A stretch of 64,000 bases of DNA from Hyphomicrobiales bacterium (GTDB lineage Bacteria; Pseudomonadota; Alphaproteobacteria; Rhizobiales; Rhizobiaceae), in NCBI GenBank assembly GCA_900466475.1, contig UBMI01000022.1, forward strand, positions 1 through 64,000, given 5' to 3'. A model generated the notes under the pieces. The model was not told where the DNA came from. It worked only from the letters and a program-made list of their open reading frames with translations, and did no database searches. Positions 8,449 to 16,678 of the stretch are shown here, piece after piece (positions within the stretch are counted from its first letter, which is position 1; the number at the start of each line of letters is the position of its first letter). The position numbers and the translations under genes are program-made.

Positions 8449-9398
8449 GCCATAAGCTCCGACAGGACTTCGAGCAGCGCGTGGTTTGCCGCACTGTTGA
8501 TGTTGCGGGCAGCCTTCATGTCGTGATGACGGAAGGGCTGGTCGATCAGCACCTCTGCCTTCTTGATCGTCCGCGTGTAGAGATCGCCGCCGTAATACGG
8601 CGTCGAATAATCGCCGGTCACGTCCGCTCCGATGAGATGGTACCGTTCACCGATTTCGCTGAGCAGCCAAAGGACATAGGGTAGCCGCATGCGGCCCTGA
8701 TCCCAATTGGTCACGGCATCGGCGTCGGAGAGAGCGTCCTTGTCGATCGTGACGTAGACCGCTTCGGTTTGGATGCGGCCGAGAAGCCGGTCGAGGAAAT
8801 TGCTCTCGCCGAGTTCCGATATCGATTGCCAGTGCAGGGCTCCGTCGATCTGGCTGAAACTCGGGCCAGAACCGTAGTGCGATTTCACTTTGCTCGGCGG
8901 ATGCTTATAGGGATAAAGTTCAAGGCGGCCGTCGGCTAGCGGCACCAGATTGGCGCCCTTGCGCTCCGGTGACCTGAGGTCGTGGCTGCAAACGCCGAGC
9001 GTTATCACCTTTTTGACCAGGGGCTGTTCGAGCGCCTTGTTGACCCACGAACCGCAATGCATGCCGGGATCGAAATGCACCCAATCCGGGTGATTGTCGA
9101 TATGGATGACGGTGACGGCTTTGCGGCTATTCTCGAGGGCCTGCGACAGAAGAAGAGCCGTCACATGATGGAAGTCGCCCGATCCCATGAAACAAAGGCG
9201 GGCGCCTTCACCAGTTGAGGGCCGGGCCTTCGCCAGGTTGCGCCAGACGGTATCAAGGTCCGGCCGGCGCCCCCACAGCCTGATGGCGCGGCCGCTATCC
9301 TTGTCGTCGACTTCGTGCGCCCCGGCCATCTGGCAGGAATGCACGAAGTCTGGCTGCAACTCCAACGCATCATCAAGATGGAGAAGGAGGAGCTGCAA
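8445..9398 (-). CDS. Arginase-fold (ureohydrolase superfamily) protein
   Basis: A 317-residue protein carrying the metal-binding pattern of arginases/agmatinases in altered form: G74-D75-F-H77-H78 in place of GGDHS, D101-N-H103-P-D105 in place of DAHTD, and T-I-D219-K-D221 in place of SxDxD. All expected metal ligands have a candidate, so a binuclear metal site is likely retained. The flanking sequence is unusual for canonical arginase, so the substrate may be a guanidino or amide compound other than arginine. The start is TTG, supported by GGAG 8 bases upstream inside the 3' end of the aminotransferase gene, which ends 4 bp before it. Confidence 0.82.
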   Translation of the reverse strand: MQLLLLHLDDALELQPDFVHSCQMAGAHEVDDKDSGRAIRLWGRRPDLDTVWRNLAKARPSTGEGARLCFMGSGDFHHVTALLLSQALENSRKAVTVIHIDNHPDWVHFDPGMHCGSWVNKALEQPLVKKVITLGVCSHDLRSPERKGANLVPLADGRLELYPYKHPPSKVKSHYGSGPSFSQIDGALHWQSISELGESNFLDRLLGRIQTEAVYVTIDKDALSDADAVTNWDQGRMRLPYVLWLLSEIGERYHLIGADVTGDYSTPYYGGDLYTRTIKKAEVLIDQPFRHHDMKAARNINSAANHALLEVLSELMA

Positions 9399-9402
9399 GG
9401 TC

Positions 9403-10815
9403 CTATCTCCGCTCGGCGCGCGTCAGAAGCTGGTCGAGCAGCGAGATAGCAAGCTCAATCTCCTCGCGGCTGATCATCAGGTTCGGTGCAAGGGTGATGA
9501 CGTTCTTGTGGTATCCGCCGACGTCGAGCACCAATCCATATTTCCTGCCATCGACCGCAAGATCACCCTTCATGCCTTCGTCGGACATCCAGTCGAGCGT
9601 CGCCTTGTCGGGAGTGAACCCGTCAGGCCCGCAGATTTCCATCCGAAGGGCAAGGCCGAGGCCGTCGACATCGCCGACGATAGGATGCCGCGACTGCAGC
9701 TCCTTCAGGCCTTCGAGGAAGAGTGCGCCTTTTTCCACCACACTCGCGCCGAAGTCGGTTTCAGACACCATCTTCAGCGTTTCGAGAGCGACGGCCGTGC
9801 CCATCGGGTTGCTGGCGAAGGTCGAATGCGTGGAGCCTGGCGGGAAGATCGTCGGGTTGATCATCTCTTCTTTGGCCCAGATGCCCGAAAGCGGGTTGAG
9901 ACCATTGGTGATTGCCTTGCCGAAGACGAGCACATCCGGCGACACGCCGAAATGTTCGATCGACCAGAGCTTTCCGGTCCGATAGACGCCCATCTGAATC
10001 TCGTCGACGACAAGCAGGATGCCATGATCGTCGAGGACCTTCTTGAGCTCCTTGAAGAAATTCATCGGCGGGATGACATAGCCGCCAGTGCCCTGGATAG
10101 GTTCGATGTAGAAGGCGGCATATTCCGATTTTCCAGCCTTCGGATCCCAGACGCCGTTGTACTCACTTTCAAACAGCCGCGCGAATTTCTGGACGCAATA
10201 GTGCCCGTATTCCTCCTTCGACATGCCCTTCGGTCCGCGAAAGTGATACGGGAATTCGATGAATTGGGCCCGTTCGCCAAAATGGCCGTAACGCCGGCGA
10301 TAGCGGTAGCTCGAGGTGATCGACGTCGCGCCGAGCGTACGTCCGTGGTATCCGCCCTCGAAGGCGAACATCAGGCTCTTGCCGCCAGTATAGTTGCGAA
10401 CGAGCTTCAAGGAATCCTCGACTGCCTGCGAGCCGCCGACGTTGAAGTGAACGCGACCTTTCGAACCGAATTTATGTTCGGCATCCCGAGCGATCAGCGC
10501 TGCGAGCTCGACCTTTTCGCGATGGAGATATTGCGAGGCAACCTGCGGCAACCGATCCAGCTGCCGATGCGCGGCATTGTTCAAACGCTCGTTGCGATAG
10601 CCGAAATTGACGGCGGAATACCACATCTGGAGATCGAGAAATGGTGTTTCGGCTGCGTCAAAGACGAATGAACCATCGCAGCTTTCGAAGAATTTCGGCT
10701 TCTGCGAGTAATGAACCGTATCGCCGTGGGAGCAATAGGTCTCTTCGAGCTGTCGCAGCTCGTCTTCAGAGGCGGTGGGGTGCACATTGGCAGCAAGTTT
10801 CAGGTTGGAACGCAT
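9403..10815 (-). CDS. Class III PLP-dependent aminotransferase
   Basis: A 470-residue fold-type I aminotransferase of class III (ornithine/GABA/diaminobutyrate type). Recognisable are the GGSQAVE phosphate-binding turn (127-133), the VVDEIQMG segment with the PLP-ring Asp (about 270-276) and the Schiff-base lysine K300 in FGKAITNGLNPLSG. The usual AKGIGGG wording around the lysine is replaced, which suggests a distinct subfamily. GAGGA lies just before the ATG. It is the second gene of the operon, 12 bp after the HAD gene. It would install the amino group of the pathway product. Confidence 0.9.
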   Translation of the reverse strand: MRSNLKLAANVHPTASEDELRQLEETYCSHGDTVHYSQKPKFFESCDGSFVFDAAETPFLDLQMWYSAVNFGYRNERLNNAAHRQLDRLPQVASQYLHREKVELAALIARDAEHKFGSKGRVHFNVGGSQAVEDSLKLVRNYTGGKSLMFAFEGGYHGRTLGATSITSSYRYRRRYGHFGERAQFIEFPYHFRGPKGMSKEEYGHYCVQKFARLFESEYNGVWDPKAGKSEYAAFYIEPIQGTGGYVIPPMNFFKELKKVLDDHGILLVVDEIQMGVYRTGKLWSIEHFGVSPDVLVFGKAITNGLNPLSGIWAKEEMINPTIFPPGSTHSTFASNPMGTAVALETLKMVSETDFGASVVEKGALFLEGLKELQSRHPIVGDVDGLGLALRMEICGPDGFTPDKATLDWMSDEGMKGDLAVDGRKYGLVLDVGGYHKNVITLAPNLMISREEIELAISLLDQLLTRAERR

Positions 10816-10827
10816 GAAGTCCTCTTC

Positions 10828-11511
10828 TCACGCAGTTTTTGCCACGGCCTGTACAACAGGCTGCCGTGACGGGCTGGAAAGGATGGTTGCGACACTCGCC
10901 TGGATTTCGGCGAAGCCGCTATAGGGGATGAAAGGAAGGCAATTCGCGCGGCAGTAATCCGCAAGCCTGGCCTTGGCGAAGACAAGCAGCGCCTCGTGGG
11001 AGACGCAGAAGTCGCTGCGGCCGTCGCCGATATAGACATGGTTGCCGGACGGCCTCACCTGGGCGCATTTGCACACGCCGGCACCGGCGGTGCAGCTCGC
11101 GCTCTTGAATGGAAAGCCCAGATCGAATTCAGGCATGCCGACGTGCGGGCGAGAAATCAGCCTGTTTGCGATGATCCGAATGTCATCCAGGCCATGCCTG
11201 GCAAGGACCCGCCTTATAAAATGATCGACGCCATCGCTGACGATGACGAGTTCAAGCCCGTTCTTTTCACAGAAGGCCTTGAAAGCCCCAAAGGCATTGT
11301 CGATTTCGATCGTGTCCAGAAATGCGTCGATGTCTTCGCGTCTTGCCTGAAGCAGCTGGATCTGGCGGTGCATGCACTGGGCGGATGTGATCCTGCCATT
11401 GGTCCACTGATCTTCGATCTCGCGCCACTCCGCGCGCGCAAACCGGTCCAGAACGAGATCCGTCACGTCCTCTTTGGATATGGTCCCGTCGAAATCGCAA
11501 AACACCTGCAT
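10828..11511 (-). CDS. HAD-IB phosphatase, MtnX/SerB-like
   Basis: A 227-residue HAD-superfamily phosphatase. Motif I is CDFDGTIS with D6 and D8, motif II is VIVSDG, and motif IV is GDGRSD. ATG at 11511 is chosen: AAGGAG lies 6 bases upstream, whereas the longer GTG start at 11526 would place the ribosome binding site inside the gene. It is the first gene of the eight-gene operon and begins 37 bases after a four-fold repeat array. It should dephosphorylate a small phosphorylated intermediate. Five Cys residues, including the CTAGAGVCKC segment in the cap/core region, are odd for the family and may bind metal. Confidence 0.87.
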   Translation of the reverse strand: MQVFCDFDGTISKEDVTDLVLDRFARAEWREIEDQWTNGRITSAQCMHRQIQLLQARREDIDAFLDTIEIDNAFGAFKAFCEKNGLELVIVSDGVDHFIRRVLARHGLDDIRIIANRLISRPHVGMPEFDLGFPFKSASCTAGAGVCKCAQVRPSGNHVYIGDGRSDFCVSHEALLVFAKARLADYCRANCLPFIPYSGFAEIQASVATILSSPSRQPVVQAVAKTA

Positions 11512-11547
11512 CGCATGCTCCTTCACTGTGAAGAAGCATTTAGCCTC

Positions 11548-11590
11548 GCGAACTGAAGGCGAGATGAGGCGAATATGAAGCGAAACTGAA
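11548..11590 (-). promoter_or_regulatory. Four tandem ~11-bp repeats, probable response-regulator array
   Basis: On the plus strand the units are GCGAACTGAAG (11548-11558), GCGAGATGAG (11559-11568), GCGAATATGAA (11569-11579) and GCGAAACTGAA (11580-11590). The consensus is GCGA-N3-TGAA at one helical turn. It fills the gap between the kinase gene and the HAD gene and lies 37-79 bases upstream of the HAD start. OmpR/PhoB-type regulators bind tandem direct half-sites with this period. TAAAT closer to the gene could be a -10 element. Binding by the adjacent regulator is inferred. Confidence 0.7.
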
Positions 11591-11598
11591 TTGACCGC

Positions 11599-12966
11599 TT
11601 ATGCGGCAGGAATATCGAGGTCCACCTTCAGGCCGGATCCCCAGGCCGGCGTGCTGAGGCTGATCCCGATGTCGAGACGGTTGCCGATATCGGCGACGAT
11701 CGGCAATCCCAGTCCCGCACCCTCCCCGGCTTGCGCGTCGAGGCGGTTGAACCGCTGAAAGGCGGCCTCCCGCTGCTCGAGCGGGATACCGGGGCCGCTG
11801 TCTTCGATGCAGAGCCGAAATCCGCGCGAGCCGGGTTCGATGCGGACCTCGATCCGACCGCCGGCGGGCGAATATTTGATCGCATTGTCGAGGACATTAT
11901 CGATCATGACACGCAGCAGAGCACGGTCGGTCAAGACTTGCGGGTCTTGCGTTGCGACGAGCCCGACGTGGAAACCCCGGCGATTGAGGATGACCCCGAA
12001 ATCCGCCAGGGCTGCCGCCGCAATCTGGCGGAGCGGCAACGCTTCCAGCTGCACCGGTTGATGGCTGACGCGTGCAAGCCGCAGCAACTGCTCTATGAGA
12101 TGCATGGCGCGCTCGTTGCTGACGACGAGGTCCTTCAGCAGGGCCGCGCGCTCCTCATCGGAATCGGCACGATCAAACATTTGCAGGAGCAATTTGATGC
12201 CGGCCTGCGGCGTTCGCAATTGATGGGCAGCAAGATCGGAAAAGCGCCGCTCCATCGTCAGCGAGCGGCCAAGCTTTCGCAAAAGATTGTTGAGCGAGTG
12301 GACAAGCGGCGCCAGATCCCGCGGCAGGGCTTTCGTGGCAATCATCGACAGGTCATCCGGCGTACGGGCACGGATCTGCGAGACCAGCTCCCGGACATTG
12401 GCGAGCCCGTTATTGATGGCGAGCCAGATGATGATGGCACTGACCGGCACAAGAATGAGCAGCGGAAAGGCGAGATTGAGAAGGATGTTATCGACGAGGC
12501 CTTCCCGAAGGATGATCTTCTCGGCGACCTCAATGGTCACGTCACTATTCGGGATCGGCAGAGCATAGACCCGCCAGAGCTCGTTCTGATAGGTCACATC
12601 GGTGAAACCGGCCGAGAACCGCTTGACCTCATCAGGAAAGGCGTTGCTGCTGGCAAAGGCCAGCGCTGACCCCCTCCAGGCGCGAAACGAATGGGCGTCG
12701 GCATAGTCGTCCGCGTCCTCGTTGAGAGCAAGCTGGTTGTCCATGGTGAAATCAAGATCCGGGACCTGCACCGTCGGTCTTGCCGTCAATCTTGTGAGGG
12801 GATGCTTCATCAACGACCAGAGTACATTGGCGTCATTGATCAACTGCGCATCGTAGATATTGTCGATCTCGCGCGTAGCACTGCGATAGGCGAAGATACC
12901 AACGATGGCGATCGTGATGATGAGCGTCGGGAGAATGCGGAGAAAAAGTCGTTGGCTAAGTGTCAC
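11599..12966 (-). CDS. Sensor histidine kinase, TctE/QseC type
   Basis: A 455-residue membrane kinase. TM1 is at about 11-29, a periplasmic 2CSK_N-like sensor of ~130 residues follows with an acidic patch (NEDADDYADAH), TM2 is at about 160-183, then a HAMP-like linker. The H-box FSDLAAHQLRTP has the phospho-acceptor H248, the N-box is DNVLDNAIKYSP (about 356-367), and G-boxes are EDSGPGIP and GAGLGLPIV. It overlaps the regulator gene by 4 bp and is followed after 87 bp by the eight-gene operon on the same strand. The acidic sensor could respond to cations or cationic peptides, as in PhoQ/PmrB systems; this is a guess. Confidence 0.93.
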   Translation of the reverse strand: MTLSQRLFLRILPTLIITIAIVGIFAYRSATREIDNIYDAQLINDANVLWSLMKHPLTRLTARPTVQVPDLDFTMDNQLALNEDADDYADAHSFRAWRGSALAFASSNAFPDEVKRFSAGFTDVTYQNELWRVYALPIPNSDVTIEVAEKIILREGLVDNILLNLAFPLLILVPVSAIIIWLAINNGLANVRELVSQIRARTPDDLSMIATKALPRDLAPLVHSLNNLLRKLGRSLTMERRFSDLAAHQLRTPQAGIKLLLQMFDRADSDEERAALLKDLVVSNERAMHLIEQLLRLARVSHQPVQLEALPLRQIAAAALADFGVILNRRGFHVGLVATQDPQVLTDRALLRVMIDNVLDNAIKYSPAGGRIEVRIEPGSRGFRLCIEDSGPGIPLEQREAAFQRFNRLDAQAGEGAGLGLPIVADIGNRLDIGISLSTPAWGSGLKVDLDIPAA

Positions 12967-13625
12967 TGCTGCCGCTCGACCATGTAACCGACGCCGCGGA
13001 TCGATCGGATGAAATCAGTACCGAGCTTCTTGCGCAGGTTATAGACCGTTACTTCTATCGTGTTGCTCTCAACCGAAACATCCGTGTCGTAGAGCGCATA
13101 CTCGATATCGTTCTTCGTGACGTAACGTCCGCTCCGCTCCATGAGAAGCCGCAGGAGATGGAACTCCTTGGCGGGGATGTGAAGCTGTACGCCATTTCGG
13201 CGGGCCACCATGGCCGAAGGGTCGAGCTCGACGTCGGCGCATCGAATGATTGTCTCGGTGCGGCCCTGCCGTCGCCGGATCAGTGCACGCAGTCGGGCGA
13301 GCAGTTCGTCAAGGTCGAAGGGTTTGACGAGGTAATCGTCCGCGCCTTCGTCCAGGCCGGCGACGCGGTCGCGCACGCTGTCGAGCGCTGTCAGCATCAG
13401 GATCGGAACGTCGTTGCCTCCCCTCCTGAGCGAACGGGCCACATCAAAGCCGCTCGCCTTGGGAAGATTGACGTCGAGGATCACGCATCCAAATTGGCTG
13501 TCGCGCAGCGCGTCGAGCGCCGTCTCGGCATCGCGGAACCAATCTAAGCCATAGGCGTGTTTCTCGAGTGCACGTTTCAGCGAGGAGCCGAGAATGTAAT
13601 CATCTTCGACCAGGAGTATGCGCAC
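12963..13625 (-). CDS. OmpR-family response regulator
   Basis: A 220-residue regulator with receiver domain (phosphorylation site D51 in VILDVNLP, conserved Thr in LMLTALD, Lys in LVKPFD) and a winged-helix output domain (SGRYVTKNDIE...ESNTIEVTVYNLRKKLG, IRSIRGVGYMVE). GTG at 13625 (reading MRILLVEDD) is preferred over ATG at 13664 because AAGGA lies 7 bases upstream and the receiver starts there. It overlaps the kinase by 4 bp. The four-repeat array upstream of the HAD gene is its likely target. Confidence 0.93.
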   Translation of the reverse strand: MRILLVEDDYILGSSLKRALEKHAYGLDWFRDAETALDALRDSQFGCVILDVNLPKASGFDVARSLRRGGNDVPILMLTALDSVRDRVAGLDEGADDYLVKPFDLDELLARLRALIRRRQGRTETIIRCADVELDPSAMVARRNGVQLHIPAKEFHLLRLLMERSGRYVTKNDIEYALYDTDVSVESNTIEVTVYNLRKKLGTDFIRSIRGVGYMVERQQ

Positions 13626-13841
13626 GTCCGCATCCTTGCGATTTAAATTCTCACCATGCTTCATCGGTCTCGATTGAGGCCGAAATCCGGCGAAGATTTC
13701 CGCATGCTGTCGGAAACCCCTCTACGCTGGTGCGGATACTTCGAGACCGAACCGGATTGTATGATCAGTCGGCGGCAGACCGGCAGGCTTTGTTCCTGAC
13801 GGATCGCCTCATCGCAACAGCCTCATGAACGGCGGGGCGTT

Positions 13842-14990
13842 TCAGGCCTCGACATTTCCGGCGCTCACGACAGTCGCGGCGGCGACAGGCGGTTTTGTGA
13901 TGGAATTGCCGGTTTGGGCTCGAAAGAGATGAAGGCGTGCAGGTCGGACCACAAGTTGCAGGACTGCGCGATCCTTGATCGCGACATGATCAGGCAGGTG
14001 GACGATCGTTGCAGTCCCACTGCCCTCCACCGTGCCGTACACATAGGTGTCCGTGCCGATGCTTTCGGCGTAATCGACTTCGAAGCGGATCGGATAACCG
14101 TCGCCGCCACTGCCCTTGGCGAGTTCGAAATGGCTCGGCCGGACGCCGAGGATCACAGGTTCGCCAACGCTCGCCTCTCCCTGCTGTGCTGGAATATCCA
14201 GGCGGCCGAAACCCGGCACGTCGACAACAACATGACCCGGACCGGCCCCGGCAAGCACTCCATCGAAGAAGTTCATCTGCGGCGAGCCAATGAAGCCGGC
14301 GACAAACTTATTGGCGGGGGCCTCGAACAGTTCCAACGGTGTACCGACCTGCTCGACATGTCCGGCATTGAGGACGACGATGCGGTCCGCCATCGTCATG
14401 GCCTCAACCTGATCATGCGTCACATAGACCATGGTGGCGCCGAGCCGCTTGTGGAGACGGCTGATCTCACCACGTGTCTGAACGCGAAGTGCAGCATCCA
14501 GATTGGACAGCGGTTCATCGAACAGAAAGAGCTTGGGGTTCCTGACAATCGCACGACCGATCGCCACGCGTTGCCGCTGGCCGCCAGAGAGTTGTTTCGG
14601 GCGTCGGTCGAGGAGCGGCTCGATGGCGAGCATTCTCGCCGCCTCCGTCACGCGCCGATCGATTTCGGCCCGGCTCATCGTGAGGTTTTCGAGGCCGAAG
14701 GACAGATTCTTGGCAACGGTCATATGGGGATACAATGCATAGGACTGGAACACCATCGCGATCCCGCGATCCCCCGGCGGCGATGCCGTCACGTCGTCGT
14801 CGCCGATAATGATCTTCCCGCCGCTCACGCTTTCCAGGCCGGCGATCAAACGAAGCAATGTGGACTTGCCGCATCCTGAAGGGCCGACCAGAACGACGAA
14901 TTCGCCCTCGTCCACATCGAGATCGACACCATGGAGAATCGAATGATGGCCGAAGCTCTTCCTGACATCGTTCAACTTCAGACCGGCCAT
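13842..14990 (-). CDS. Sugar ABC transporter ATP-binding protein (UgpC/MsmK type)
   Basis: A 382-residue ATPase of carbohydrate importers, with Walker [10 protein letters not shown], signature [15 protein letters not shown], Walker [13 protein letters not shown] and the ~130-residue C-terminal OB-fold (TOBE) extension. ATG at 14990 ([14 protein letters not shown]) is chosen since AAAGGA lies 8 bases upstream; the frame is open further. No permease is adjacent. The matching permeases and binding protein lie at 19.5-22.5 kb and share the same operator type, so this is probably the energising subunit of that importer. Confidence 0.92.
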   Translation of the reverse strand: MAGLKLNDVRKSFGHHSILHGVDLDVDEGEFVVLVGPSGCGKSTLLRLIAGLESVSGGKIIIGDDDVTASPPGDRGIAMVFQSYALYPHMTVAKNLSFGLENLTMSRAEIDRRVTEAARMLAIEPLLDRRPKQLSGGQRQRVAIGRAIVRNPKLFLFDEPLSNLDAALRVQTRGEISRLHKRLGATMVYVTHDQVEAMTMADRIVVLNAGHVEQVGTPLELFEAPANKFVAGFIGSPQMNFFDGVLAGAGPGHVVVDVPGFGRLDIPAQQGEASVGEPVILGVRPSHFELAKGSGGDGYPIRFEVDYAESIGTDTYVYGTVEGSGTATIVHLPDHVAIKDRAVLQLVVRPARLHLFRAQTGNSITKPPVAAATVVSAGNVEA

Positions 14991-15090
14991 GAATCCATTC
15001 CTTTTGATGTTCCTTCCGAAGGCAGCCGCGAGCACACCGGCAGTCGGATATCCTCCCTCATGTTCCCTACAGTCTGCGTGGAACTAATTA

Positions 15091-15109
15091 GTTCGTCAAG
15101 ATGACGAAC
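15091..15109. promoter_or_regulatory. Putative ROK-repressor operator, copy 1
   Basis: GTTCGTCA-AGA-TGACGAAC is a perfect inverted repeat of 8-bp arms. It lies about 100 bases upstream of the ABC ATPase gene. The rest of the 329-bp gap (14991-15319) has only a weak open frame on the minus strand that is not called. Confidence 0.7.
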
Positions 15110-15319
15110 GTAATTTTCTGTTGCGGCGATTGTAGGTTTTCTCCGCCTGCAGGCGGGATTTTCAATAAATTGATCTCATCAGAGTTCGCGCCGGCGCGGG
15201 TTTCCAGCGGGGATCCCTCTCGGATATCCGACCCTACAATATCACCTTGATCGGTGATGGAACCCTCATTTTTGCCCGCTGCCGCCAGCGTTGTCGCGTT
15301 GAACAAATCTACGTGACAA

Positions 15320-16522
15320 TCAAAGCGGCGGCGGCGGCAAGCGCCGCTGTTCCGGCAGGGTCTGGGGAGAGAAAAGCAGGTTGTGAACGTGGTTCAGCCC
15401 GATTGCGAGGGCCCCTACCAGCGTTGCCCGGCCGCCAAGAACACTTGCCTCGACATCGATGGCACGACGGCTCGCCTTGACGATACCGCGCCGGACGCCT
15501 TCGGCAATGAGAGGATGGCGGCCGATGCTGCCACCGAGAACGACGATCTTCGGATCGACGATCGCATTGACCGAGACGACAAGCAGCGCAGCAATGTCCG
15601 AGACTTTCCCGATCACTTCGACCGCGACAGGATCGTTCTCTTCGGCAAGGGCCAGGATGTCCCGGACGGAGGTATCCTTCTTGCCCCCGGAACGCTCGTA
15701 GAGCTCGCTGATTCCCCGAGCCGCTATCGCGCATTCCAGCGCGCCTCGTTCAAGGCTGTCCTTCGTATAGGGATCGGCGCCAAACGGCATATAGGAAATC
15801 TCGCCACCCGCTCCGTTCGCGCCGCGCATCAGTTTGCCGTCCTGAAGCACGCCAAGCCCGATGCCGGTCCCGAGCGAAATGAAGGCCACAGTATCGATTG
15901 CGGTCGCGCATCCCTGCCAGGACTCGCCGATGACGGCGGCGTTGACGTCGTTTTCCAGGACAACGGGACAGCCAAGCCTCTCGCTGAGCGTCCTGCCAAT
16001 ATCGATATCGGTGATATCGGTGAGGTTCGGCGCCATCGAGAGCGCACCCGTCGCGGGATCGACGACCCCCGGCGTTGCTATCGCCGCCACGAGGACGAAG
16101 TCCCTGGCAATGCCCATCTTTGCAAGCATGTCGGACAGCATCGCCTCCACCTGGTCAATCAGATGATAGCCGCCGCGACGGTCGGATGGATATTCGATTT
16201 CGCCGACAACACTCCCGACGATATTGCCGAGCACGATGCGTGTCGTCGTCGCGCCCATGTCGATACCGACAGCATAGCCGGCATCACCATTGACCTCATA
16301 GGTGATGGCTGTGCGGCCAATGCGCCCGCTCGTGACACCCTTTTCTCGAACCCAACCAGCTTCCTCCAGCGCCCTGATGACCTCGGACATCGTCTGCTTT
16401 GAAAGGCCGGTGATCTTTGAAAGTTCGGCTCGCGACGTGGGTCCGGCATGGAGCAGCACGTCCATAACCGCGCGCACGGAAATCTGTCGCAGCACGGGCG
16501 GCGCGTTTTCGGTCAATACCAT
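15320..16522 (-). CDS. ROK-family transcriptional repressor (NagC/XylR type)
   Basis: A 400-residue protein with an N-terminal winged helix-turn-helix (SRAELSKITGLSKQTMSEVIRALEEAGWV, about 30-60) and a C-terminal ROK sugar-binding domain (GIDMGATTTRIVLGN; ENDVNAAVIGE; FISLGTGIGLGV). The CxCGxxGCxE zinc motif of classical ROK proteins is missing. It diverges from the ROK-kinase gene; operator copy 2 lies between them, so autoregulation is plausible. It likely represses the four transcription units with matching operators and is released by the imported sugar. Confidence 0.9.
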   Translation of the reverse strand: MVLTENAPPVLRQISVRAVMDVLLHAGPTSRAELSKITGLSKQTMSEVIRALEEAGWVREKGVTSGRIGRTAITYEVNGDAGYAVGIDMGATTTRIVLGNIVGSVVGEIEYPSDRRGGYHLIDQVEAMLSDMLAKMGIARDFVLVAAIATPGVVDPATGALSMAPNLTDITDIDIGRTLSERLGCPVVLENDVNAAVIGESWQGCATAIDTVAFISLGTGIGLGVLQDGKLMRGANGAGGEISYMPFGADPYTKDSLERGALECAIAARGISELYERSGGKKDTSVRDILALAEENDPVAVEVIGKVSDIAALLVVSVNAIVDPKIVVLGGSIGRHPLIAEGVRRGIVKASRRAIDVEASVLGGRATLVGALAIGLNHVHNLLFSPQTLPEQRRLPPPPL

Positions 16523-16637
16523 CGTCTAGCTACCCCGCCAGATCCGTCTTCATCGTTGTATCGGTGTTCTGCTTTTTCCATGAAAGCCCGCCGATTTCAA
16601 ACTGCTTGTTGACAGTCCGCAAGCGCGGTCATAATAA

Positions 16638-16656
16638 ATTCGTCAACCTGCCGAAC
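16638..16656. promoter_or_regulatory. Putative ROK-repressor operator, copy 2
   Basis: ATTCGTCA-ACC-TGCCGAAC matches the operator layout with one mismatch between arms. It lies in the divergent region between the ROK repressor and the ROK kinase and ends 22 bases before the kinase start codon, where it would block transcription. Confidence 0.6.
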
Positions 16657-16678
16657 AAATATCGCAAAAGGACTGCAA

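Noticed and set aside
9187-10671. 494-residue plus-strand open frame
   Set aside because: Antisense to the arginase-like and aminotransferase genes, which have full motifs; the frame has none.
15383-16402. 339-residue plus-strand open frame
   Set aside because: Antisense to the ROK repressor; no family features.
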